Positions 7,302-15,768 are shown, counted from the first letter of the stretch. The stretch: 40,077 nt of DNA from an uncultured Oscillospiraceae bacterium (GCA_900544375.1 UQUZ01000020.1:1-40077); one strand, 5' to 3'. Numbers and translations are program-made. The notes: generated from the sequence alone by a model not told the origin.

Positions 7302-7958
7302 TTAATCTTGCACGGCTAAAATCTGCCGTACAATATCCTGCGCTGTTTGCGCGACCAAATGCACATTTTCCGCTTCCCATTCCTGGCGATCTTGAAATCC
7401 AAACCCATAGGTTACTGCCAAAAAGGCCACGCCTGCCTCTTGCGCGCTGGCCGCATCAAACATACTGTCTCCCACAAGAATCGTTTCCTTCCTGCTTACT
7501 TTCGCAGTCCGCATACAACACCGAATCAAATCCACTTTTGTCAGGGTATCGTTTTCATCCATGCCGGATACCAGGTCAAAGTATGAAATAAGCCCCTGTT
7601 CCTTTAAAATTCTCTTTGCAAAATGCTCTCTTTTTAGCGTTGCTGTCCCAATAAAACACCCCAAGCGTTTCAGTTGCTTCAGTGCGGCCTCTATCCCCGG
7701 ATACACGCTCACCTCATGCCAGCCCTTTCTGGCATAGTACTCACGATACTGTTGAACTGCCTGTTTCGTTGTGTCCGAATCCATTCCGCAAAGCGTTTCA
7801 AATGCATACGGAAGCGGTGCTCCAATTGCCTGCCGAACCAATGCATCTCCCGGAAATCCTATTCCGGATTGCTGCACGGCCCATTGATAAGCATGAAAAA
7901 TTCCCGTATAGGAGTCTATCAGCGTACCATCCATATCAAATAAAACGCACCTATACAT
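7302..7958 (-). CDS. HAD-superfamily phosphatase (phosphoglycolate-phosphatase-like)
   Basis: 218 aa. All HAD motifs are present: motif I FDMDGTLID (nucleophile Asp8, general acid Asp10), motif II around GTATLKRE, the motif III lysine region KVDLIRC, and motif IV VGDSMFDAASAQEAG. The insert between motifs I and II is a helical C1 cap of the beta-phosphoglucomutase/Gph class. The ATG at 7958 overlaps the end of the aldolase gene by 8 nt and follows AGGGGA, so it is translationally coupled and last in the glycan operon. In canonical Kdo synthesis a HAD enzyme (KdsC) removes the phosphate from Kdo-8-phosphate before CMP activation; a parallel role here is an inference. KdsC proper lacks this cap, so the enzyme is at best an analogue. 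Confidence 0.85.
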   Translation of the reverse strand: MYRCVLFDMDGTLIDSYTGIFHAYQWAVQQSGIGFPGDALVRQAIGAPLPYAFETLCGMDSDTTKQAVQQYREYYARKGWHEVSVYPGIEAALKQLKRLGCFIGTATLKREHFAKRILKEQGLISYFDLVSGMDENDTLTKVDLIRCCMRTAKVSRKETILVGDSMFDAASAQEAGVAFLAVTYGFGFQDRQEWEAENVHLVAQTAQDIVRQILAVQD

Positions 7959-9555
7959 AAGTTTCCCCTTGGTATACAGACGGCGTCAAAAAAGTGATCT
8001 TCATGGTCTGGGCAAATTCACTCAGCTGCTTGCGAATTCGTTTTCTTTTTTCATATATATGATCCTTATATACTGGAAAATTCAGATCATCACTATAATA
8101 ATTTTCTCTTTGGCCGTAGTGAAAACCATCGAAGCCCGCCAAAAACACTTCTGCCGCCTCGCACCGTTTCAGAAGCTGCAAGAGCATCAGGCCCGCATTG
8201 TCCGAAATCAAATCGTCGGGAATGAGATAGTTGTTATAATCCACGTACAAATAGTTGTTTTTTTCTGTTTTGGGAATATTGGATGTTACAATCACAAGAG
8301 TTTGATTTAATGGCTTAATATCCCGTTCGATAATATCCATCCGTTTATGATTGCTGATAAAACAGGCGTCCATATGGTATTTTAAATCGATAAAATTAAC
8401 GGAAATGACATAGGGCTTTTCTTTGTCAATAAACTCTAGAATCTGATGATATTGAGAAGAAAGGCTTTTCCCAGGTGCAAGAAGTAAAATTTTTTTATCC
8501 CGTATCCGGACGGAAATCTCCTGAATAGCGGCACAATCGTCGATTTTTCTACTTTGAAATTGTGTGTAGAGCCTTTCTATGAGATCCTGATCATATAATA
8601 TTTTATATTCTTTTGGAATAGATTGGATAATTGTTTCAATATCTTTCATGGTTAACGTTTGTCGGTTAATCAAGTAGGTGGCATAGTTTGGGTGGCAAAC
8701 GTTGCTGGCCGCGATATGATAGGGCATTGTGTAGCCCCATTCAAAATCCTTACGAATCGGCGCAATATACTCATCATAAATATCCATCACAGTTGTCACA
8801 TCGTACCGAACGTCTATTTTTTTATTGATATATTGTGTAATGAGCTCTGTTGGGAGATTGCCTGCGCCCCTTCCCATGCCGTAAACAGCTGAATCCAGAA
8901 TCAGCGTCCGTATTGTCTGAATTTTTCCCAAAACCTGCGCGTTGGAAAACGCCAATTGCATATTATTGTGCCCGTGAAATCCCAATTGTATTTCTGGAGC
9001 CATATTCTCGTCTATGATATAAAATCGATGCGAAACTTCATTGCGGTACATGCTGCCCAGCGTATCTACAATATAAAACGCATAGGGGTGCAAAGCATTT
9101 ATTTTCTCCACCAGCTGAAGCAGTTCGATATCACTATAGAATACTGTACCCACGGGCTGCATAAACACATGATACCCTTTTTCCATGATGATTCGGGCCC
9201 ATTCAAACGCCTGCTCCACTTCATTTTTATGAAAAGTCAATCGAATCCCCTGGATCCCCTTCCCATCATATGGATCGAGTTGAGATGGATGAAGTTCTTT
9301 TTCTCCAATAGCAACCATAGCTACATACATGGAGTTTCTCTTTCGATTCGGAAGAACCTCTTCAATCTCAGCGGTACTGTTAAAAAGGGAGCACTCCTTT
9401 TCCTGAACCATTCTAGTGAGAAATCCACATTCAACAATATCGATGTGGGCTTGATCTAGCTTGTCCAAAATTGACATAATTGTTTTTCTGCCAAATCTCC
9501 AGTCGTTAATATATCCGCCGTCTCGCAGCGTACAGTCCAGCACACGAATACTCAT
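7951..9555 (-). CDS. DRE-TIM aldolase fused to a GT42/DUF115-like Rossmann domain
   Basis: 534 aa. Residues 1 to about 285 form an HMGL-like (DRE-TIM metallolyase) aldolase barrel: LDCTLRDGGYINDW (6-19), the metal-binding HGHNN (194-198) and the glycine-rich YGMGRGAGNLPTE. Members such as 4-hydroxy-2-oxovalerate aldolase split or join pyruvate or acyl units. Residues about 350-534 form a second domain with LLLAPGKSL, CFISNHKR, ISDNAGLMLLQLL and EVFLAGFDGFHYG. This resembles the GT42 sialyltransferase / DUF115 (MptE-like) fold, in which a xGPSL loop binds the nucleotide. The ATG at 9555 overlaps the kdsB-like stop as ATGA. I infer condensation of pyruvate with an aldose to give a 3-deoxy-2-ulosonic acid. 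The second domain might be a transferase or a binding module. Confidence 0.75.
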   Translation of the reverse strand: MSIRVLDCTLRDGGYINDWRFGRKTIMSILDKLDQAHIDIVECGFLTRMVQEKECSLFNSTAEIEEVLPNRKRNSMYVAMVAIGEKELHPSQLDPYDGKGIQGIRLTFHKNEVEQAFEWARIIMEKGYHVFMQPVGTVFYSDIELLQLVEKINALHPYAFYIVDTLGSMYRNEVSHRFYIIDENMAPEIQLGFHGHNNMQLAFSNAQVLGKIQTIRTLILDSAVYGMGRGAGNLPTELITQYINKKIDVRYDVTTVMDIYDEYIAPIRKDFEWGYTMPYHIAASNVCHPNYATYLINRQTLTMKDIETIIQSIPKEYKILYDQDLIERLYTQFQSRKIDDCAAIQEISVRIRDKKILLLAPGKSLSSQYHQILEFIDKEKPYVISVNFIDLKYHMDACFISNHKRMDIIERDIKPLNQTLVIVTSNIPKTEKNNYLYVDYNNYLIPDDLISDNAGLMLLQLLKRCEAAEVFLAGFDGFHYGQRENYYSDDLNFPVYKDHIYEKRKRIRKQLSEFAQTMKITFLTPSVYQGETYV

Positions 9556-10295
9556 AGCTCTAATTCCCTTCTTTCCAGCTTTTTTTGAAGAACACCCCTT
9601 ACATAATCCAGATCCTTCGCGGTATCAACTGATAGAGAATGGGCTTCTACGGGGATCATCCTTAATTGTTTTCTGTGCTCAATAAAACGCAATTCATTAA
9701 TGTCCTCAATTGTCTCAAGCACTCCTTTTTTTGTGTTTGCAAAGAAACGCAGCGCATCCATAGAATATGCCAAAACGCCCAGGTGTTTATAGTAGTCAAA
9801 AGTCATGCTGGCCTTAGGATGAGGAATTGGGCTTCGGGACATAAAAAGCGCATACCCCTCCTGATCGGTTACTACCTTAATGTTCGTTTCATCGATAGCC
9901 TCTACTGGGGAATGGATTTGTGTCATCAGGTTAGAAGCAAAAAAATCCTCCCCTGACTCGGGAATGACTTGTTCCAAAATCGGCGCTTCCATTAAAGGTT
10001 CATCTCCATTGACACAAAGGTATATATCGGCAGAAATTTTCTGCGCCGCTTCATAAATGCGGTCTGTGCTTGTCGGTTGATCTGCCGATGTCATCACGCA
10101 GGGAATCCCATACTGTTTACATGCCTGACGTATGGCTTCGTGATCGGTTGCCACAGAAACGACGTCGATTTTTTTTGATTTTACTACCTGATGATAAACC
10201 CACCAAATCATAGGCCGTCCGCACAGATCCATTAAAGGCTTTCCCTTTAACCTGCTGGATCCATATCGAGCCGGGATAATGGCAGCCGTTCGCAT
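9552..10295 (-). CDS. kdsB: KdsB-type 3-deoxy-ulosonate cytidylyltransferase
   Basis: 247 aa, normal KdsB length. The enzyme class transfers CMP from CTP to the anomeric hydroxyl of 3-deoxy-manno-octulosonate or a related 2-keto acid. Seen: the nucleotide loop AIIPARYGSSRLKGKPL at the N-terminus, ATDHEAI, the metal-site region LCVNGDEPLM (VQGDEP in classic KdsB), YYKHLGVLAYS, the glutamate-rich LETIEDINELRFIEH, and the terminal LSVDTAKDLDYV. The start at 10295 has GGAAGG upstream. Downstream coupling to the aldolase is by ATGA overlap. Gram-positives lack lipid A, so the sugar is more likely to decorate a surface polysaccharide or teichoic-type polymer. The true substrate could be another ulosonic acid; the symbol reflects the family. 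Confidence 0.85.
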   Translation of the reverse strand: MRTAAIIPARYGSSRLKGKPLMDLCGRPMIWWVYHQVVKSKKIDVVSVATDHEAIRQACKQYGIPCVMTSADQPTSTDRIYEAAQKISADIYLCVNGDEPLMEAPILEQVIPESGEDFFASNLMTQIHSPVEAIDETNIKVVTDQEGYALFMSRSPIPHPKASMTFDYYKHLGVLAYSMDALRFFANTKKGVLETIEDINELRFIEHRKQLRMIPVEAHSLSVDTAKDLDYVRGVLQKKLERRELEL

Positions 10296-10410
10296 GATAA
10301 TCCTACCCTTCCTTCGCTAAGCCGCAGCAGCTGATTGCTTTGGCACAGCCAAAATTTGAAACAGTGTCTATGCGCAAAAAGCAACAATGCAGTTTGAAGG
10401 ATTGTCCATT

Positions 10411-12153
10411 CTAACTTCTTCTCTTTCTTCTTCTCCATAAATTCGCCAGCATTCGAAGCGGCTTCGTAAGGCGCCAACACGTAGAGGTTTCATATTTCTT
10501 TTTCACTTCCTCAATTCTTTTCTCTATGATTTGATTGCTTGGTGGCGGTGCAGGCTTTGCCGGAGCTACTTTCCCTTTTGCTCGGGCGCTATGCTCCCGT
10601 TCCTGCTTATACAGGTTCCAATTTTCCATAATTCGATCAGACCACATTTTTAGAACCTTGTCGCTGACCAGTTCATACCCATCCGGCACTGCTATCTCCC
10701 ATTTTTTTGCGCAATTCTCCCCATCTTTCATATCGTAGGCAAGCACGCTAGGGAGATGAATCTGCACTTCATTTTTCAACAGCTGCTTTCTGCCGTTGGT
10801 TTTAAGGTGAAAATGCAGAATTAGAAAATCCCTGAGGCGTTCGCTAAGCGGTAAAAAGGCTTTGTTATAGATCGAATCTATCCTGTATGTGTCCAGTAGT
10901 GCCTGTACGACATAATGTTCTTTTAAAGCGCCATAGCATCCGGTAGATAACGCTTCTGCATCCTCAAACCCAAAAAAAATGTGGCTAAGACGCAGCTTTT
11001 GCAGGTTGAGGTTGGCCTGCATATCCGGATTGAGTACGATGCCGCCCTGTTCACATAATATTTTCAGCGCGTAATATTCTTCTACATAGCTCCAGTTTCC
11101 ATTTAACTGGGCATTTTGGATATTTTCAGGCAATTGTTCAAAGGCAAAATAGGTTTCATTGGCATCAATCAACTTCGCTTTCGGGAAGTTTTTTTGAATG
11201 GTGTCCATATATGCCTGAGAAACCGGCCTGTGAATATGAACACAAATGATTGTAGCGGGAATCACCTCTTTCGCTAAAAAATCCAGGATTTTCTTCACTG
11301 ATTTATCTTGCGGAATATAGGGGTTTAGAAGAAAATCTTTCTGGTATTCTTTTAAAAGATTGATAAAATCTGCTTGAAAAAGCTCACGGGACTTTGTCAT
11401 ATTCCAATAAATTTGTTTTGCTGCGCAGTAAATCACTTCATCCCGATATGCCACATCACTGTGATCGATAAAGTTGCGCAGAGCCTGTACAATATCGACC
11501 ATTTCTCCAACCATTGAGGTGGACAGGGTATCCGATCTACGGTAATAGCAATAAAAAGGCTTGGGTACATAGCCAATTGCCGAATATTTTGTCATCAAGG
11601 ATGGTATGAGGGAGATATCCTCAAACAGCATTTTTTCATACTGATTTTCTTCCCAAATAGATCTACGAAACAGCTTGTTGACACTGTATGTGATATTATT
11701 TCCGTTTGCGATATAATCTGACAGATCCACTTCTTGGCTTGGATAAGAGGAAACGACGGAGGTTCTGCCCTCTTCCACATAAATAATTTTCACATCGCAC
11801 ATTACAATATCACACTGATCTTCTATGGCCTTTGCATACATTTCTTCATACATCTCCGGCTCTACGGCATCATCGGAATCTAAAAACGCAATGTATTCTC
11901 CCGTTGCAAGCCGTATTCCGGTATTGCGCGCCATGCCCAGGCCTTCATTTTCTTTATGAATGACTTGAATGAGCTCCGGATAAGTCTGTGCATAATGGTC
12001 GCAAATTTGGGCAGAAGCATCCAGGCTGCCGTCGTCCACCAGGATGATCTCCTTTTCCTCAAGCGTTTGCGCTAAAGCGGAATCTACAGCTCGCTCCAGA
12101 TAATTTTCGACCTGATACACTGGTATAATAATCGAAACTTTTTTATGATGCAT
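10411..12153 (-). CDS. Two-domain glycosyltransferase: GT2 plus degenerate GT32-like domain
   Basis: 580 aa. Residues 4 to about 215 are a GT2 (GT-A) inverting transferase: VSIIIPVYQVENYLERAV, EIILVDDGSLD, NEGLGMARNTG, and the DxD-type metal site FLDSDD (91-95). Residues about 298-420 resemble GT32 (OCH1/sugar-binding DXD family): NWSYVEEYYALKILCEQGGI followed by VLNPDM. In GT32 these positions normally read SDYxRxxILYxxGGIYLDTD, so the second DXD has become NPD. The last 80 residues are lysine/arginine-rich and proline-rich with a coiled-coil-like helix, suggesting membrane or partner contact. The ATG at 12153 follows AGGGGGAC and overlaps the upstream gene by 11 nt. The acceptor and donor are unknown. 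Confidence 0.8.
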   Translation of the reverse strand: MHHKKVSIIIPVYQVENYLERAVDSALAQTLEEKEIILVDDGSLDASAQICDHYAQTYPELIQVIHKENEGLGMARNTGIRLATGEYIAFLDSDDAVEPEMYEEMYAKAIEDQCDIVMCDVKIIYVEEGRTSVVSSYPSQEVDLSDYIANGNNITYSVNKLFRRSIWEENQYEKMLFEDISLIPSLMTKYSAIGYVPKPFYCYYRRSDTLSTSMVGEMVDIVQALRNFIDHSDVAYRDEVIYCAAKQIYWNMTKSRELFQADFINLLKEYQKDFLLNPYIPQDKSVKKILDFLAKEVIPATIICVHIHRPVSQAYMDTIQKNFPKAKLIDANETYFAFEQLPENIQNAQLNGNWSYVEEYYALKILCEQGGIVLNPDMQANLNLQKLRLSHIFFGFEDAEALSTGCYGALKEHYVVQALLDTYRIDSIYNKAFLPLSERLRDFLILHFHLKTNGRKQLLKNEVQIHLPSVLAYDMKDGENCAKKWEIAVPDGYELVSDKVLKMWSDRIMENWNLYKQEREHSARAKGKVAPAKPAPPPSNQIIEKRIEEVKKKYETSTCWRLTKPLRMLANLWRRRKRRS

Positions 12154-13240
12154 AATGTCCCCCTAAATAATGCAGCGTATTTGCAAGCTCATATACCGTT
12201 TGAGGGACATAGTAGTTTTTTCCAGAAAATTGCCTTTGAAATTTCCGTAAATATTTTTTCAAAATATCATCTTCCTTCCAGAGCACTTTCCCTTCAAACA
12301 GTTGATATAGCATTACCGTATTGACGTCCATTCCAAATACGATTCTGCTTGTGAGAGCTGCGCTGGAACAGACGGTCAGAATCGTCTTGCTCTCTAATCC
12401 TTCATTGAGCAGGAATAGTTCCCATGGAATACGTTCCGTATATTTTCTGGTCAGACCCATCTGAAACGCCACATTCTCCGAATTCCTTGGATGTGGCTTC
12501 ACGAAAAACCGGCCTGGCCCAACAATCTTTTGACAGGTTTCCATCAATGAAATATCATTAGTTTTCAGCCCCTCTGCCCGGAAGGATTGCTCTAAAAATA
12601 TAAAATCAGCTGTTTGTTCAGGGCTTTGATAGTCGAAAACATGATTTAATATTGCCTTGAAGGCAGTGTCCCCTCTGTTGATTTTAGGCAATGGGCAATT
12701 TTTCAGTTCATCTTTACGCACAGCTAGGTGAGGCTCATAAAGCAATACCTTTGTTATTTTATCCTTAATCTTTCGGCCCTCAGGATGACGGTTGATCGGC
12801 GAACGGTCTTCTCTTAGAAAATCAATCACATAAGATGAAAATCCATCCTCATAGCAGATGAACTCACAGGAAACCGCATAAAAAGCACTGGCAAGCATAC
12901 GGGTAAAAGCATCAAAATTAGAAAAATATACTTCGCAATACAGACTAAGTTCATCGCTCAGGCCCCACTGAAATTTTTGATAGATATTTTGGAATAGCTC
13001 AGAAATATCCTCTTTTTTCCCTGAAGAACATTTCTGAATCCATTCCCTGGTTCGGGCAAAAATAACCCGGTCGAACAATCTGATTTCCTGCAAATGCGGT
13101 AAATATGCTTCGCCGTTTGGCAGCATATCGGTTAATAGCAAATCAGCATTTCGCTGTGCGAGAATCGTCCTTTTCATGTGGATTGCAGTAATAAGCTGGT
13201 AAACAGAATTTACCACAATTAAAACACGATTACTCAACAT
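12143..13240 (-). CDS. GT52-like (CMP-sialic-acid-type) glycosyltransferase
   Basis: 365 aa starting MLSNRVLIVVNSVYQLITA. The ATG at 13240 has GAGAGG 6 nt upstream; a longer in-frame start at 13324 would sit inside a terminator stem, so I reject it. Family-type features are the N-terminal Rossmann strand RVLIVVNSVYQL, YEDGFSSY (130-137), DFIFLEQSF, FFVKPHPR (246-252) and the TVCSSAALT segment. The KPHP and SSA motifs are shared by bacterial sialyl- and polysialyltransferases (GT52 and GT38), which use CMP-activated 2-keto acids. That donor class fits the CMP-ulosonate enzymes downstream. It is the first gene of the operon. I rate the GT52 call good but not certain; a GT38-like or related clan member is the alternative. 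Confidence 0.7.
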   Translation of the reverse strand: MLSNRVLIVVNSVYQLITAIHMKRTILAQRNADLLLTDMLPNGEAYLPHLQEIRLFDRVIFARTREWIQKCSSGKKEDISELFQNIYQKFQWGLSDELSLYCEVYFSNFDAFTRMLASAFYAVSCEFICYEDGFSSYVIDFLREDRSPINRHPEGRKIKDKITKVLLYEPHLAVRKDELKNCPLPKINRGDTAFKAILNHVFDYQSPEQTADFIFLEQSFRAEGLKTNDISLMETCQKIVGPGRFFVKPHPRNSENVAFQMGLTRKYTERIPWELFLLNEGLESKTILTVCSSAALTSRIVFGMDVNTVMLYQLFEGKVLWKEDDILKKYLRKFQRQFSGKNYYVPQTVYELANTLHYLGGHYAS

Positions 13241-13294
13241 ATCCTTCCTCTCCGTTTTAGATCGTTCCCATATTCTTTCTATTGATGCTGCCCT

Positions 13295-13305
13295 CGGTGT
13301 ACAAA
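13295..13305 (+). repeat. CGGTGTACAAA direct repeat, copy 3
   Basis: Third copy, between the terminator at 13313-13349 and the first gene of the glycan operon. On the minus strand its TTGTAC could serve as a -35 box with TAGAAA 17 bp further on, a weak promoter candidate for the operon. Confidence 0.45.
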
Positions 13306-13312
13306 TAACAAA

Positions 13313-13350
13313 AACCTTCTGCAAACAGTTTCACCATTTGCAGAAGGTTT
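13313..13350. terminator. Bidirectional terminator between the glycan operon and the GH35 gene
   Basis: A perfect 13-bp stem (AACCTTCTGCAAA at 13313-13325 with TTTGCAGAAGGTT at 13337-13349) has an 11-nt loop. It is followed by TTTTTGTTATT on the minus side and TTTTATTCG on the plus side. It ends transcription from the GH35 gene before the glycan operon starts. Confidence 0.9.
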
Positions 13351-13582
13351 TATTCGATTGAGATGGATAGCATTTGATCACAGCGGTGGCAATGGCGCCT
13401 GGAATGGCTCTAACGTTCTTCAGCGCAGGGCCGGTTGCCAACGCAATTCTTCCAAAGCCATCATTTCATCAGCAAAGCGACAAAATTTCAAATCCTTTTA
13501 AAAATTCGAAAGAGCTACCTTCTCACTATTCTATTTTGCATAATCTGCCCCACAAGTGTGCCAAGATCATCACAGGCTGTGC
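13331..13582 (-). pseudogene. Gene debris between the GH35 gene and the terminator
   Basis: No intact gene. The minus strand carries short protein-like runs in different frames: CDDLGTLVGQIMQNRIVRR just after the GH35 stop, KFCRFADEMMALEELRWQ, and then FGRIALATGPALKNVRAI continuing PGAIATAVIKCYPSQSNK to a stop at 13331-13333 inside the terminator loop. They look like worn fragments of one or more lost genes at the edge of the glycan island. None is recognisable. Confidence 0.25.
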
Positions 13583-15718
13583 TCACATGGTTAATTCCCG
13601 CTCGACAACCGTGATTTCTTCTGCACGCAGAAGCCGAAGGGAAACGACGCCGGGCTCCATTTCAATTTCGTGATAGACATTTCCCACGCCGTGCCGCGCA
13701 GCAGGCACCGCTTTGATCAGCAGTTCGCCATAGCGCGCAATTTCACGGCGGTATTCGCGCAGGCGCATCACAAATTCCCCATCCGTGTTAAAGCAATCAT
13801 GAAGCAGCCTTTTGCCGCCAAACACCTGTAAATTCAACCCCGTAAAGGAGAAAGTAAGCTTCACGTCGAACCGGTTCTCTAACAGTTTGCGGTCGATTTT
13901 CAGTCGATAGTACCGGCGCTTCCCATACGAATATAGATAATAGCCGTAAGGCAGCGATACTTTTGAGGTTTCCTCCAGGGCGATAAGGCTCGATAAATCT
14001 TTTTTTACAATCTCCTTTGTCTCCCCATCTACAGAGAAATAGCCTTCCGCGGCTTCACACCGGACGGCGTGCCCGTCTGTATAAACAGAGCCCTTCGCAA
14101 AAACGACATGATTCCCAATGAGATGAAACCGCATCGCTTTCGCTTTGGATAAAACGATCACCTGCACATTGCCCTTTTCAAATCCGACTGTATCAACCGG
14201 AAGTTGTGTGACTTCGCCGCTTGCAGACAGGCTGGGCGCAATGCCGGGAATCTCCATAAAATAGCAGATGGTTTGCTCCCCCTGCGCCACCTTTGCAATG
14301 GGTTGGGCTAAAACATAATCAAAATCCACGCCCGCCACAGATAGATGAAAGGGATAAAAGAACAGGGAACCCGCCTTAATATCCACTGGCGGCAAGGAAA
14401 ACTGCTTTTCTCCGCAGTTAATTTGTACACGGACATCATGAAAATCCGGAAATGACAGCCCGCGCTCATAGGCAGAAACAAAAAAGTAACCGGAGCCACT
14501 CTCATCCATGCGCACCGAGCAGGAAGGGCGAGAACGATCCATTGCACCAGCACGTTTTTCCCTGGGAAAGAACGCTTGCTTCACTGCCACCCGCTCATCA
14601 AACCGGTTGATAAACAGATGCAGGAGCCGCAGCCGATCACCGTGCGGCCGGCACTCCCCCCACCTGCTGATCGGAGCCTGAAAATCATAATCAATGATTG
14701 GATAATTATTCGGGTATCCCGTTATGCGGCTTTCCTGCATCAAACGGTCATTCGGGTTTCTACCGCCGTGATACATATAATAGCCGATCCAATTCATTCC
14801 CGACGCAAATCGGGTAAAGCCCACCCCGTAGCCATCGTTTTCATGAATGATCGGGCGGCGGTGCTGGGTGACCTGGTTGCCAGGGCCAAGCTCACAGGAG
14901 GCATAGGGAAAATCACCAAACCCGGATTCATTGCCTGTTTGGATCTCATGCAGGTCTCCGCCAATTTCCGCTTCAGTTTTGGCAGCAGATATTTCAAACC
15001 GATTCGCCGGCACGAGCGGTTTTCTGTTCTGCGTCCAAGGAGCTTCCGGGTAGCCGCCAAACATCGGTAAAAACGCTTGATCCGGCGTGTTGGTAGGCCA
15101 TGCTGTCATGGTGAAAAACGGCGTTCGAAAGCCTGCCTGCTCCGCGAGCTTGCGCAGCGTGTGAATATGAGAAATATTTCCTCCGTATTCATTCTCCAGC
15201 TGCACGCCGAGCACCGTTTCGCCATCGAAATAGGGCTTGATCTCCGCTGCGAGCCGCTTCCAATAGCGCTCAACACACCGCAAATATCGGGGGGCGTCAC
15301 ACCGCTTTCGCGGCATTCTGTTCACATAGCGCGGAAAGCCGCCATATACCACCTCGCCATGGCACCAGGGGCCGATGCGCAACACGCAGGGCAAGCCGGT
15401 TTTCCGGCAAAGGGATAGAAAATGGGCAAGATCCTTATCCCCGCTGAAATCGAATACCCCTTCCTCCGGCTCATGGTAGTTCCAGAAAACATAAGTGGAA
15501 ACAACCGTGATCCCCGTATCCTTCATCTTGAGCAGCTCCCGCTCCCACATCTCCCGCGGCAGGCGGCTGAAGTGAAGCTCGCCTGCAATGGGCAAAAACG
15601 GCCTGCCGTCTTTGGTGAAATAGAGGTTGTTCGCGCCATACCGGCTGGAAAGATTGCCAAAATGAAAGCCCATCTCCTTGACCTTCCTTGGCACACAATT
15701 AAAATGAAACGCCAGCAT
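13583..15718 (-). CDS. Beta-galactosidase, glycoside hydrolase family 35
   Basis: 711 aa. GH35 enzymes remove terminal beta-galactose with retention. The N-terminal TIM barrel shows PFLPIAGELHFSRLPREMW, STYVFWNYHEPEEGVFDF, VLRIGPWCHGEVVYGGFP and the acid/base motif GVQLENEYG (Glu177). The likely nucleophile is Glu276 in YASCELGPG, followed by YYMYHGGRNPND. Beta-sandwich domains fill the C-terminal half. There is no signal peptide, so it is probably cytosolic and acts on imported galactosides. The ATG at 15718 has AAAGGAGA at about 8 nt; an in-frame ATG at 15673 also has a ribosome binding site and cannot be excluded. Its divergent neighbour is an AraC activator that probably controls it. Confidence 0.92.
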   Translation of the reverse strand: MLAFHFNCVPRKVKEMGFHFGNLSSRYGANNLYFTKDGRPFLPIAGELHFSRLPREMWERELLKMKDTGITVVSTYVFWNYHEPEEGVFDFSGDKDLAHFLSLCRKTGLPCVLRIGPWCHGEVVYGGFPRYVNRMPRKRCDAPRYLRCVERYWKRLAAEIKPYFDGETVLGVQLENEYGGNISHIHTLRKLAEQAGFRTPFFTMTAWPTNTPDQAFLPMFGGYPEAPWTQNRKPLVPANRFEISAAKTEAEIGGDLHEIQTGNESGFGDFPYASCELGPGNQVTQHRRPIIHENDGYGVGFTRFASGMNWIGYYMYHGGRNPNDRLMQESRITGYPNNYPIIDYDFQAPISRWGECRPHGDRLRLLHLFINRFDERVAVKQAFFPREKRAGAMDRSRPSCSVRMDESGSGYFFVSAYERGLSFPDFHDVRVQINCGEKQFSLPPVDIKAGSLFFYPFHLSVAGVDFDYVLAQPIAKVAQGEQTICYFMEIPGIAPSLSASGEVTQLPVDTVGFEKGNVQVIVLSKAKAMRFHLIGNHVVFAKGSVYTDGHAVRCEAAEGYFSVDGETKEIVKKDLSSLIALEETSKVSLPYGYYLYSYGKRRYYRLKIDRKLLENRFDVKLTFSFTGLNLQVFGGKRLLHDCFNTDGEFVMRLREYRREIARYGELLIKAVPAARHGVGNVYHEIEMEPGVVSLRLLRAEEITVVERELTM

Positions 15719-15768
15719 TTCATAAATCTCCTTTCTTCCCTATCCAAAATCATGTGTAATCAGGCGGC

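Noticed and set aside
7046..7591. Plus-strand frame of 181 codons over the intergenic region and HAD gene
   Set aside because: No ribosome binding site, it overlaps the 3' half of the HAD gene, and the composition is not protein-like.
10247..10480. Possible small gene between the GT2/GT32 gene and kdsB
   Set aside because: It overlaps both neighbours, lacks a ribosome binding site and has low-complexity content.
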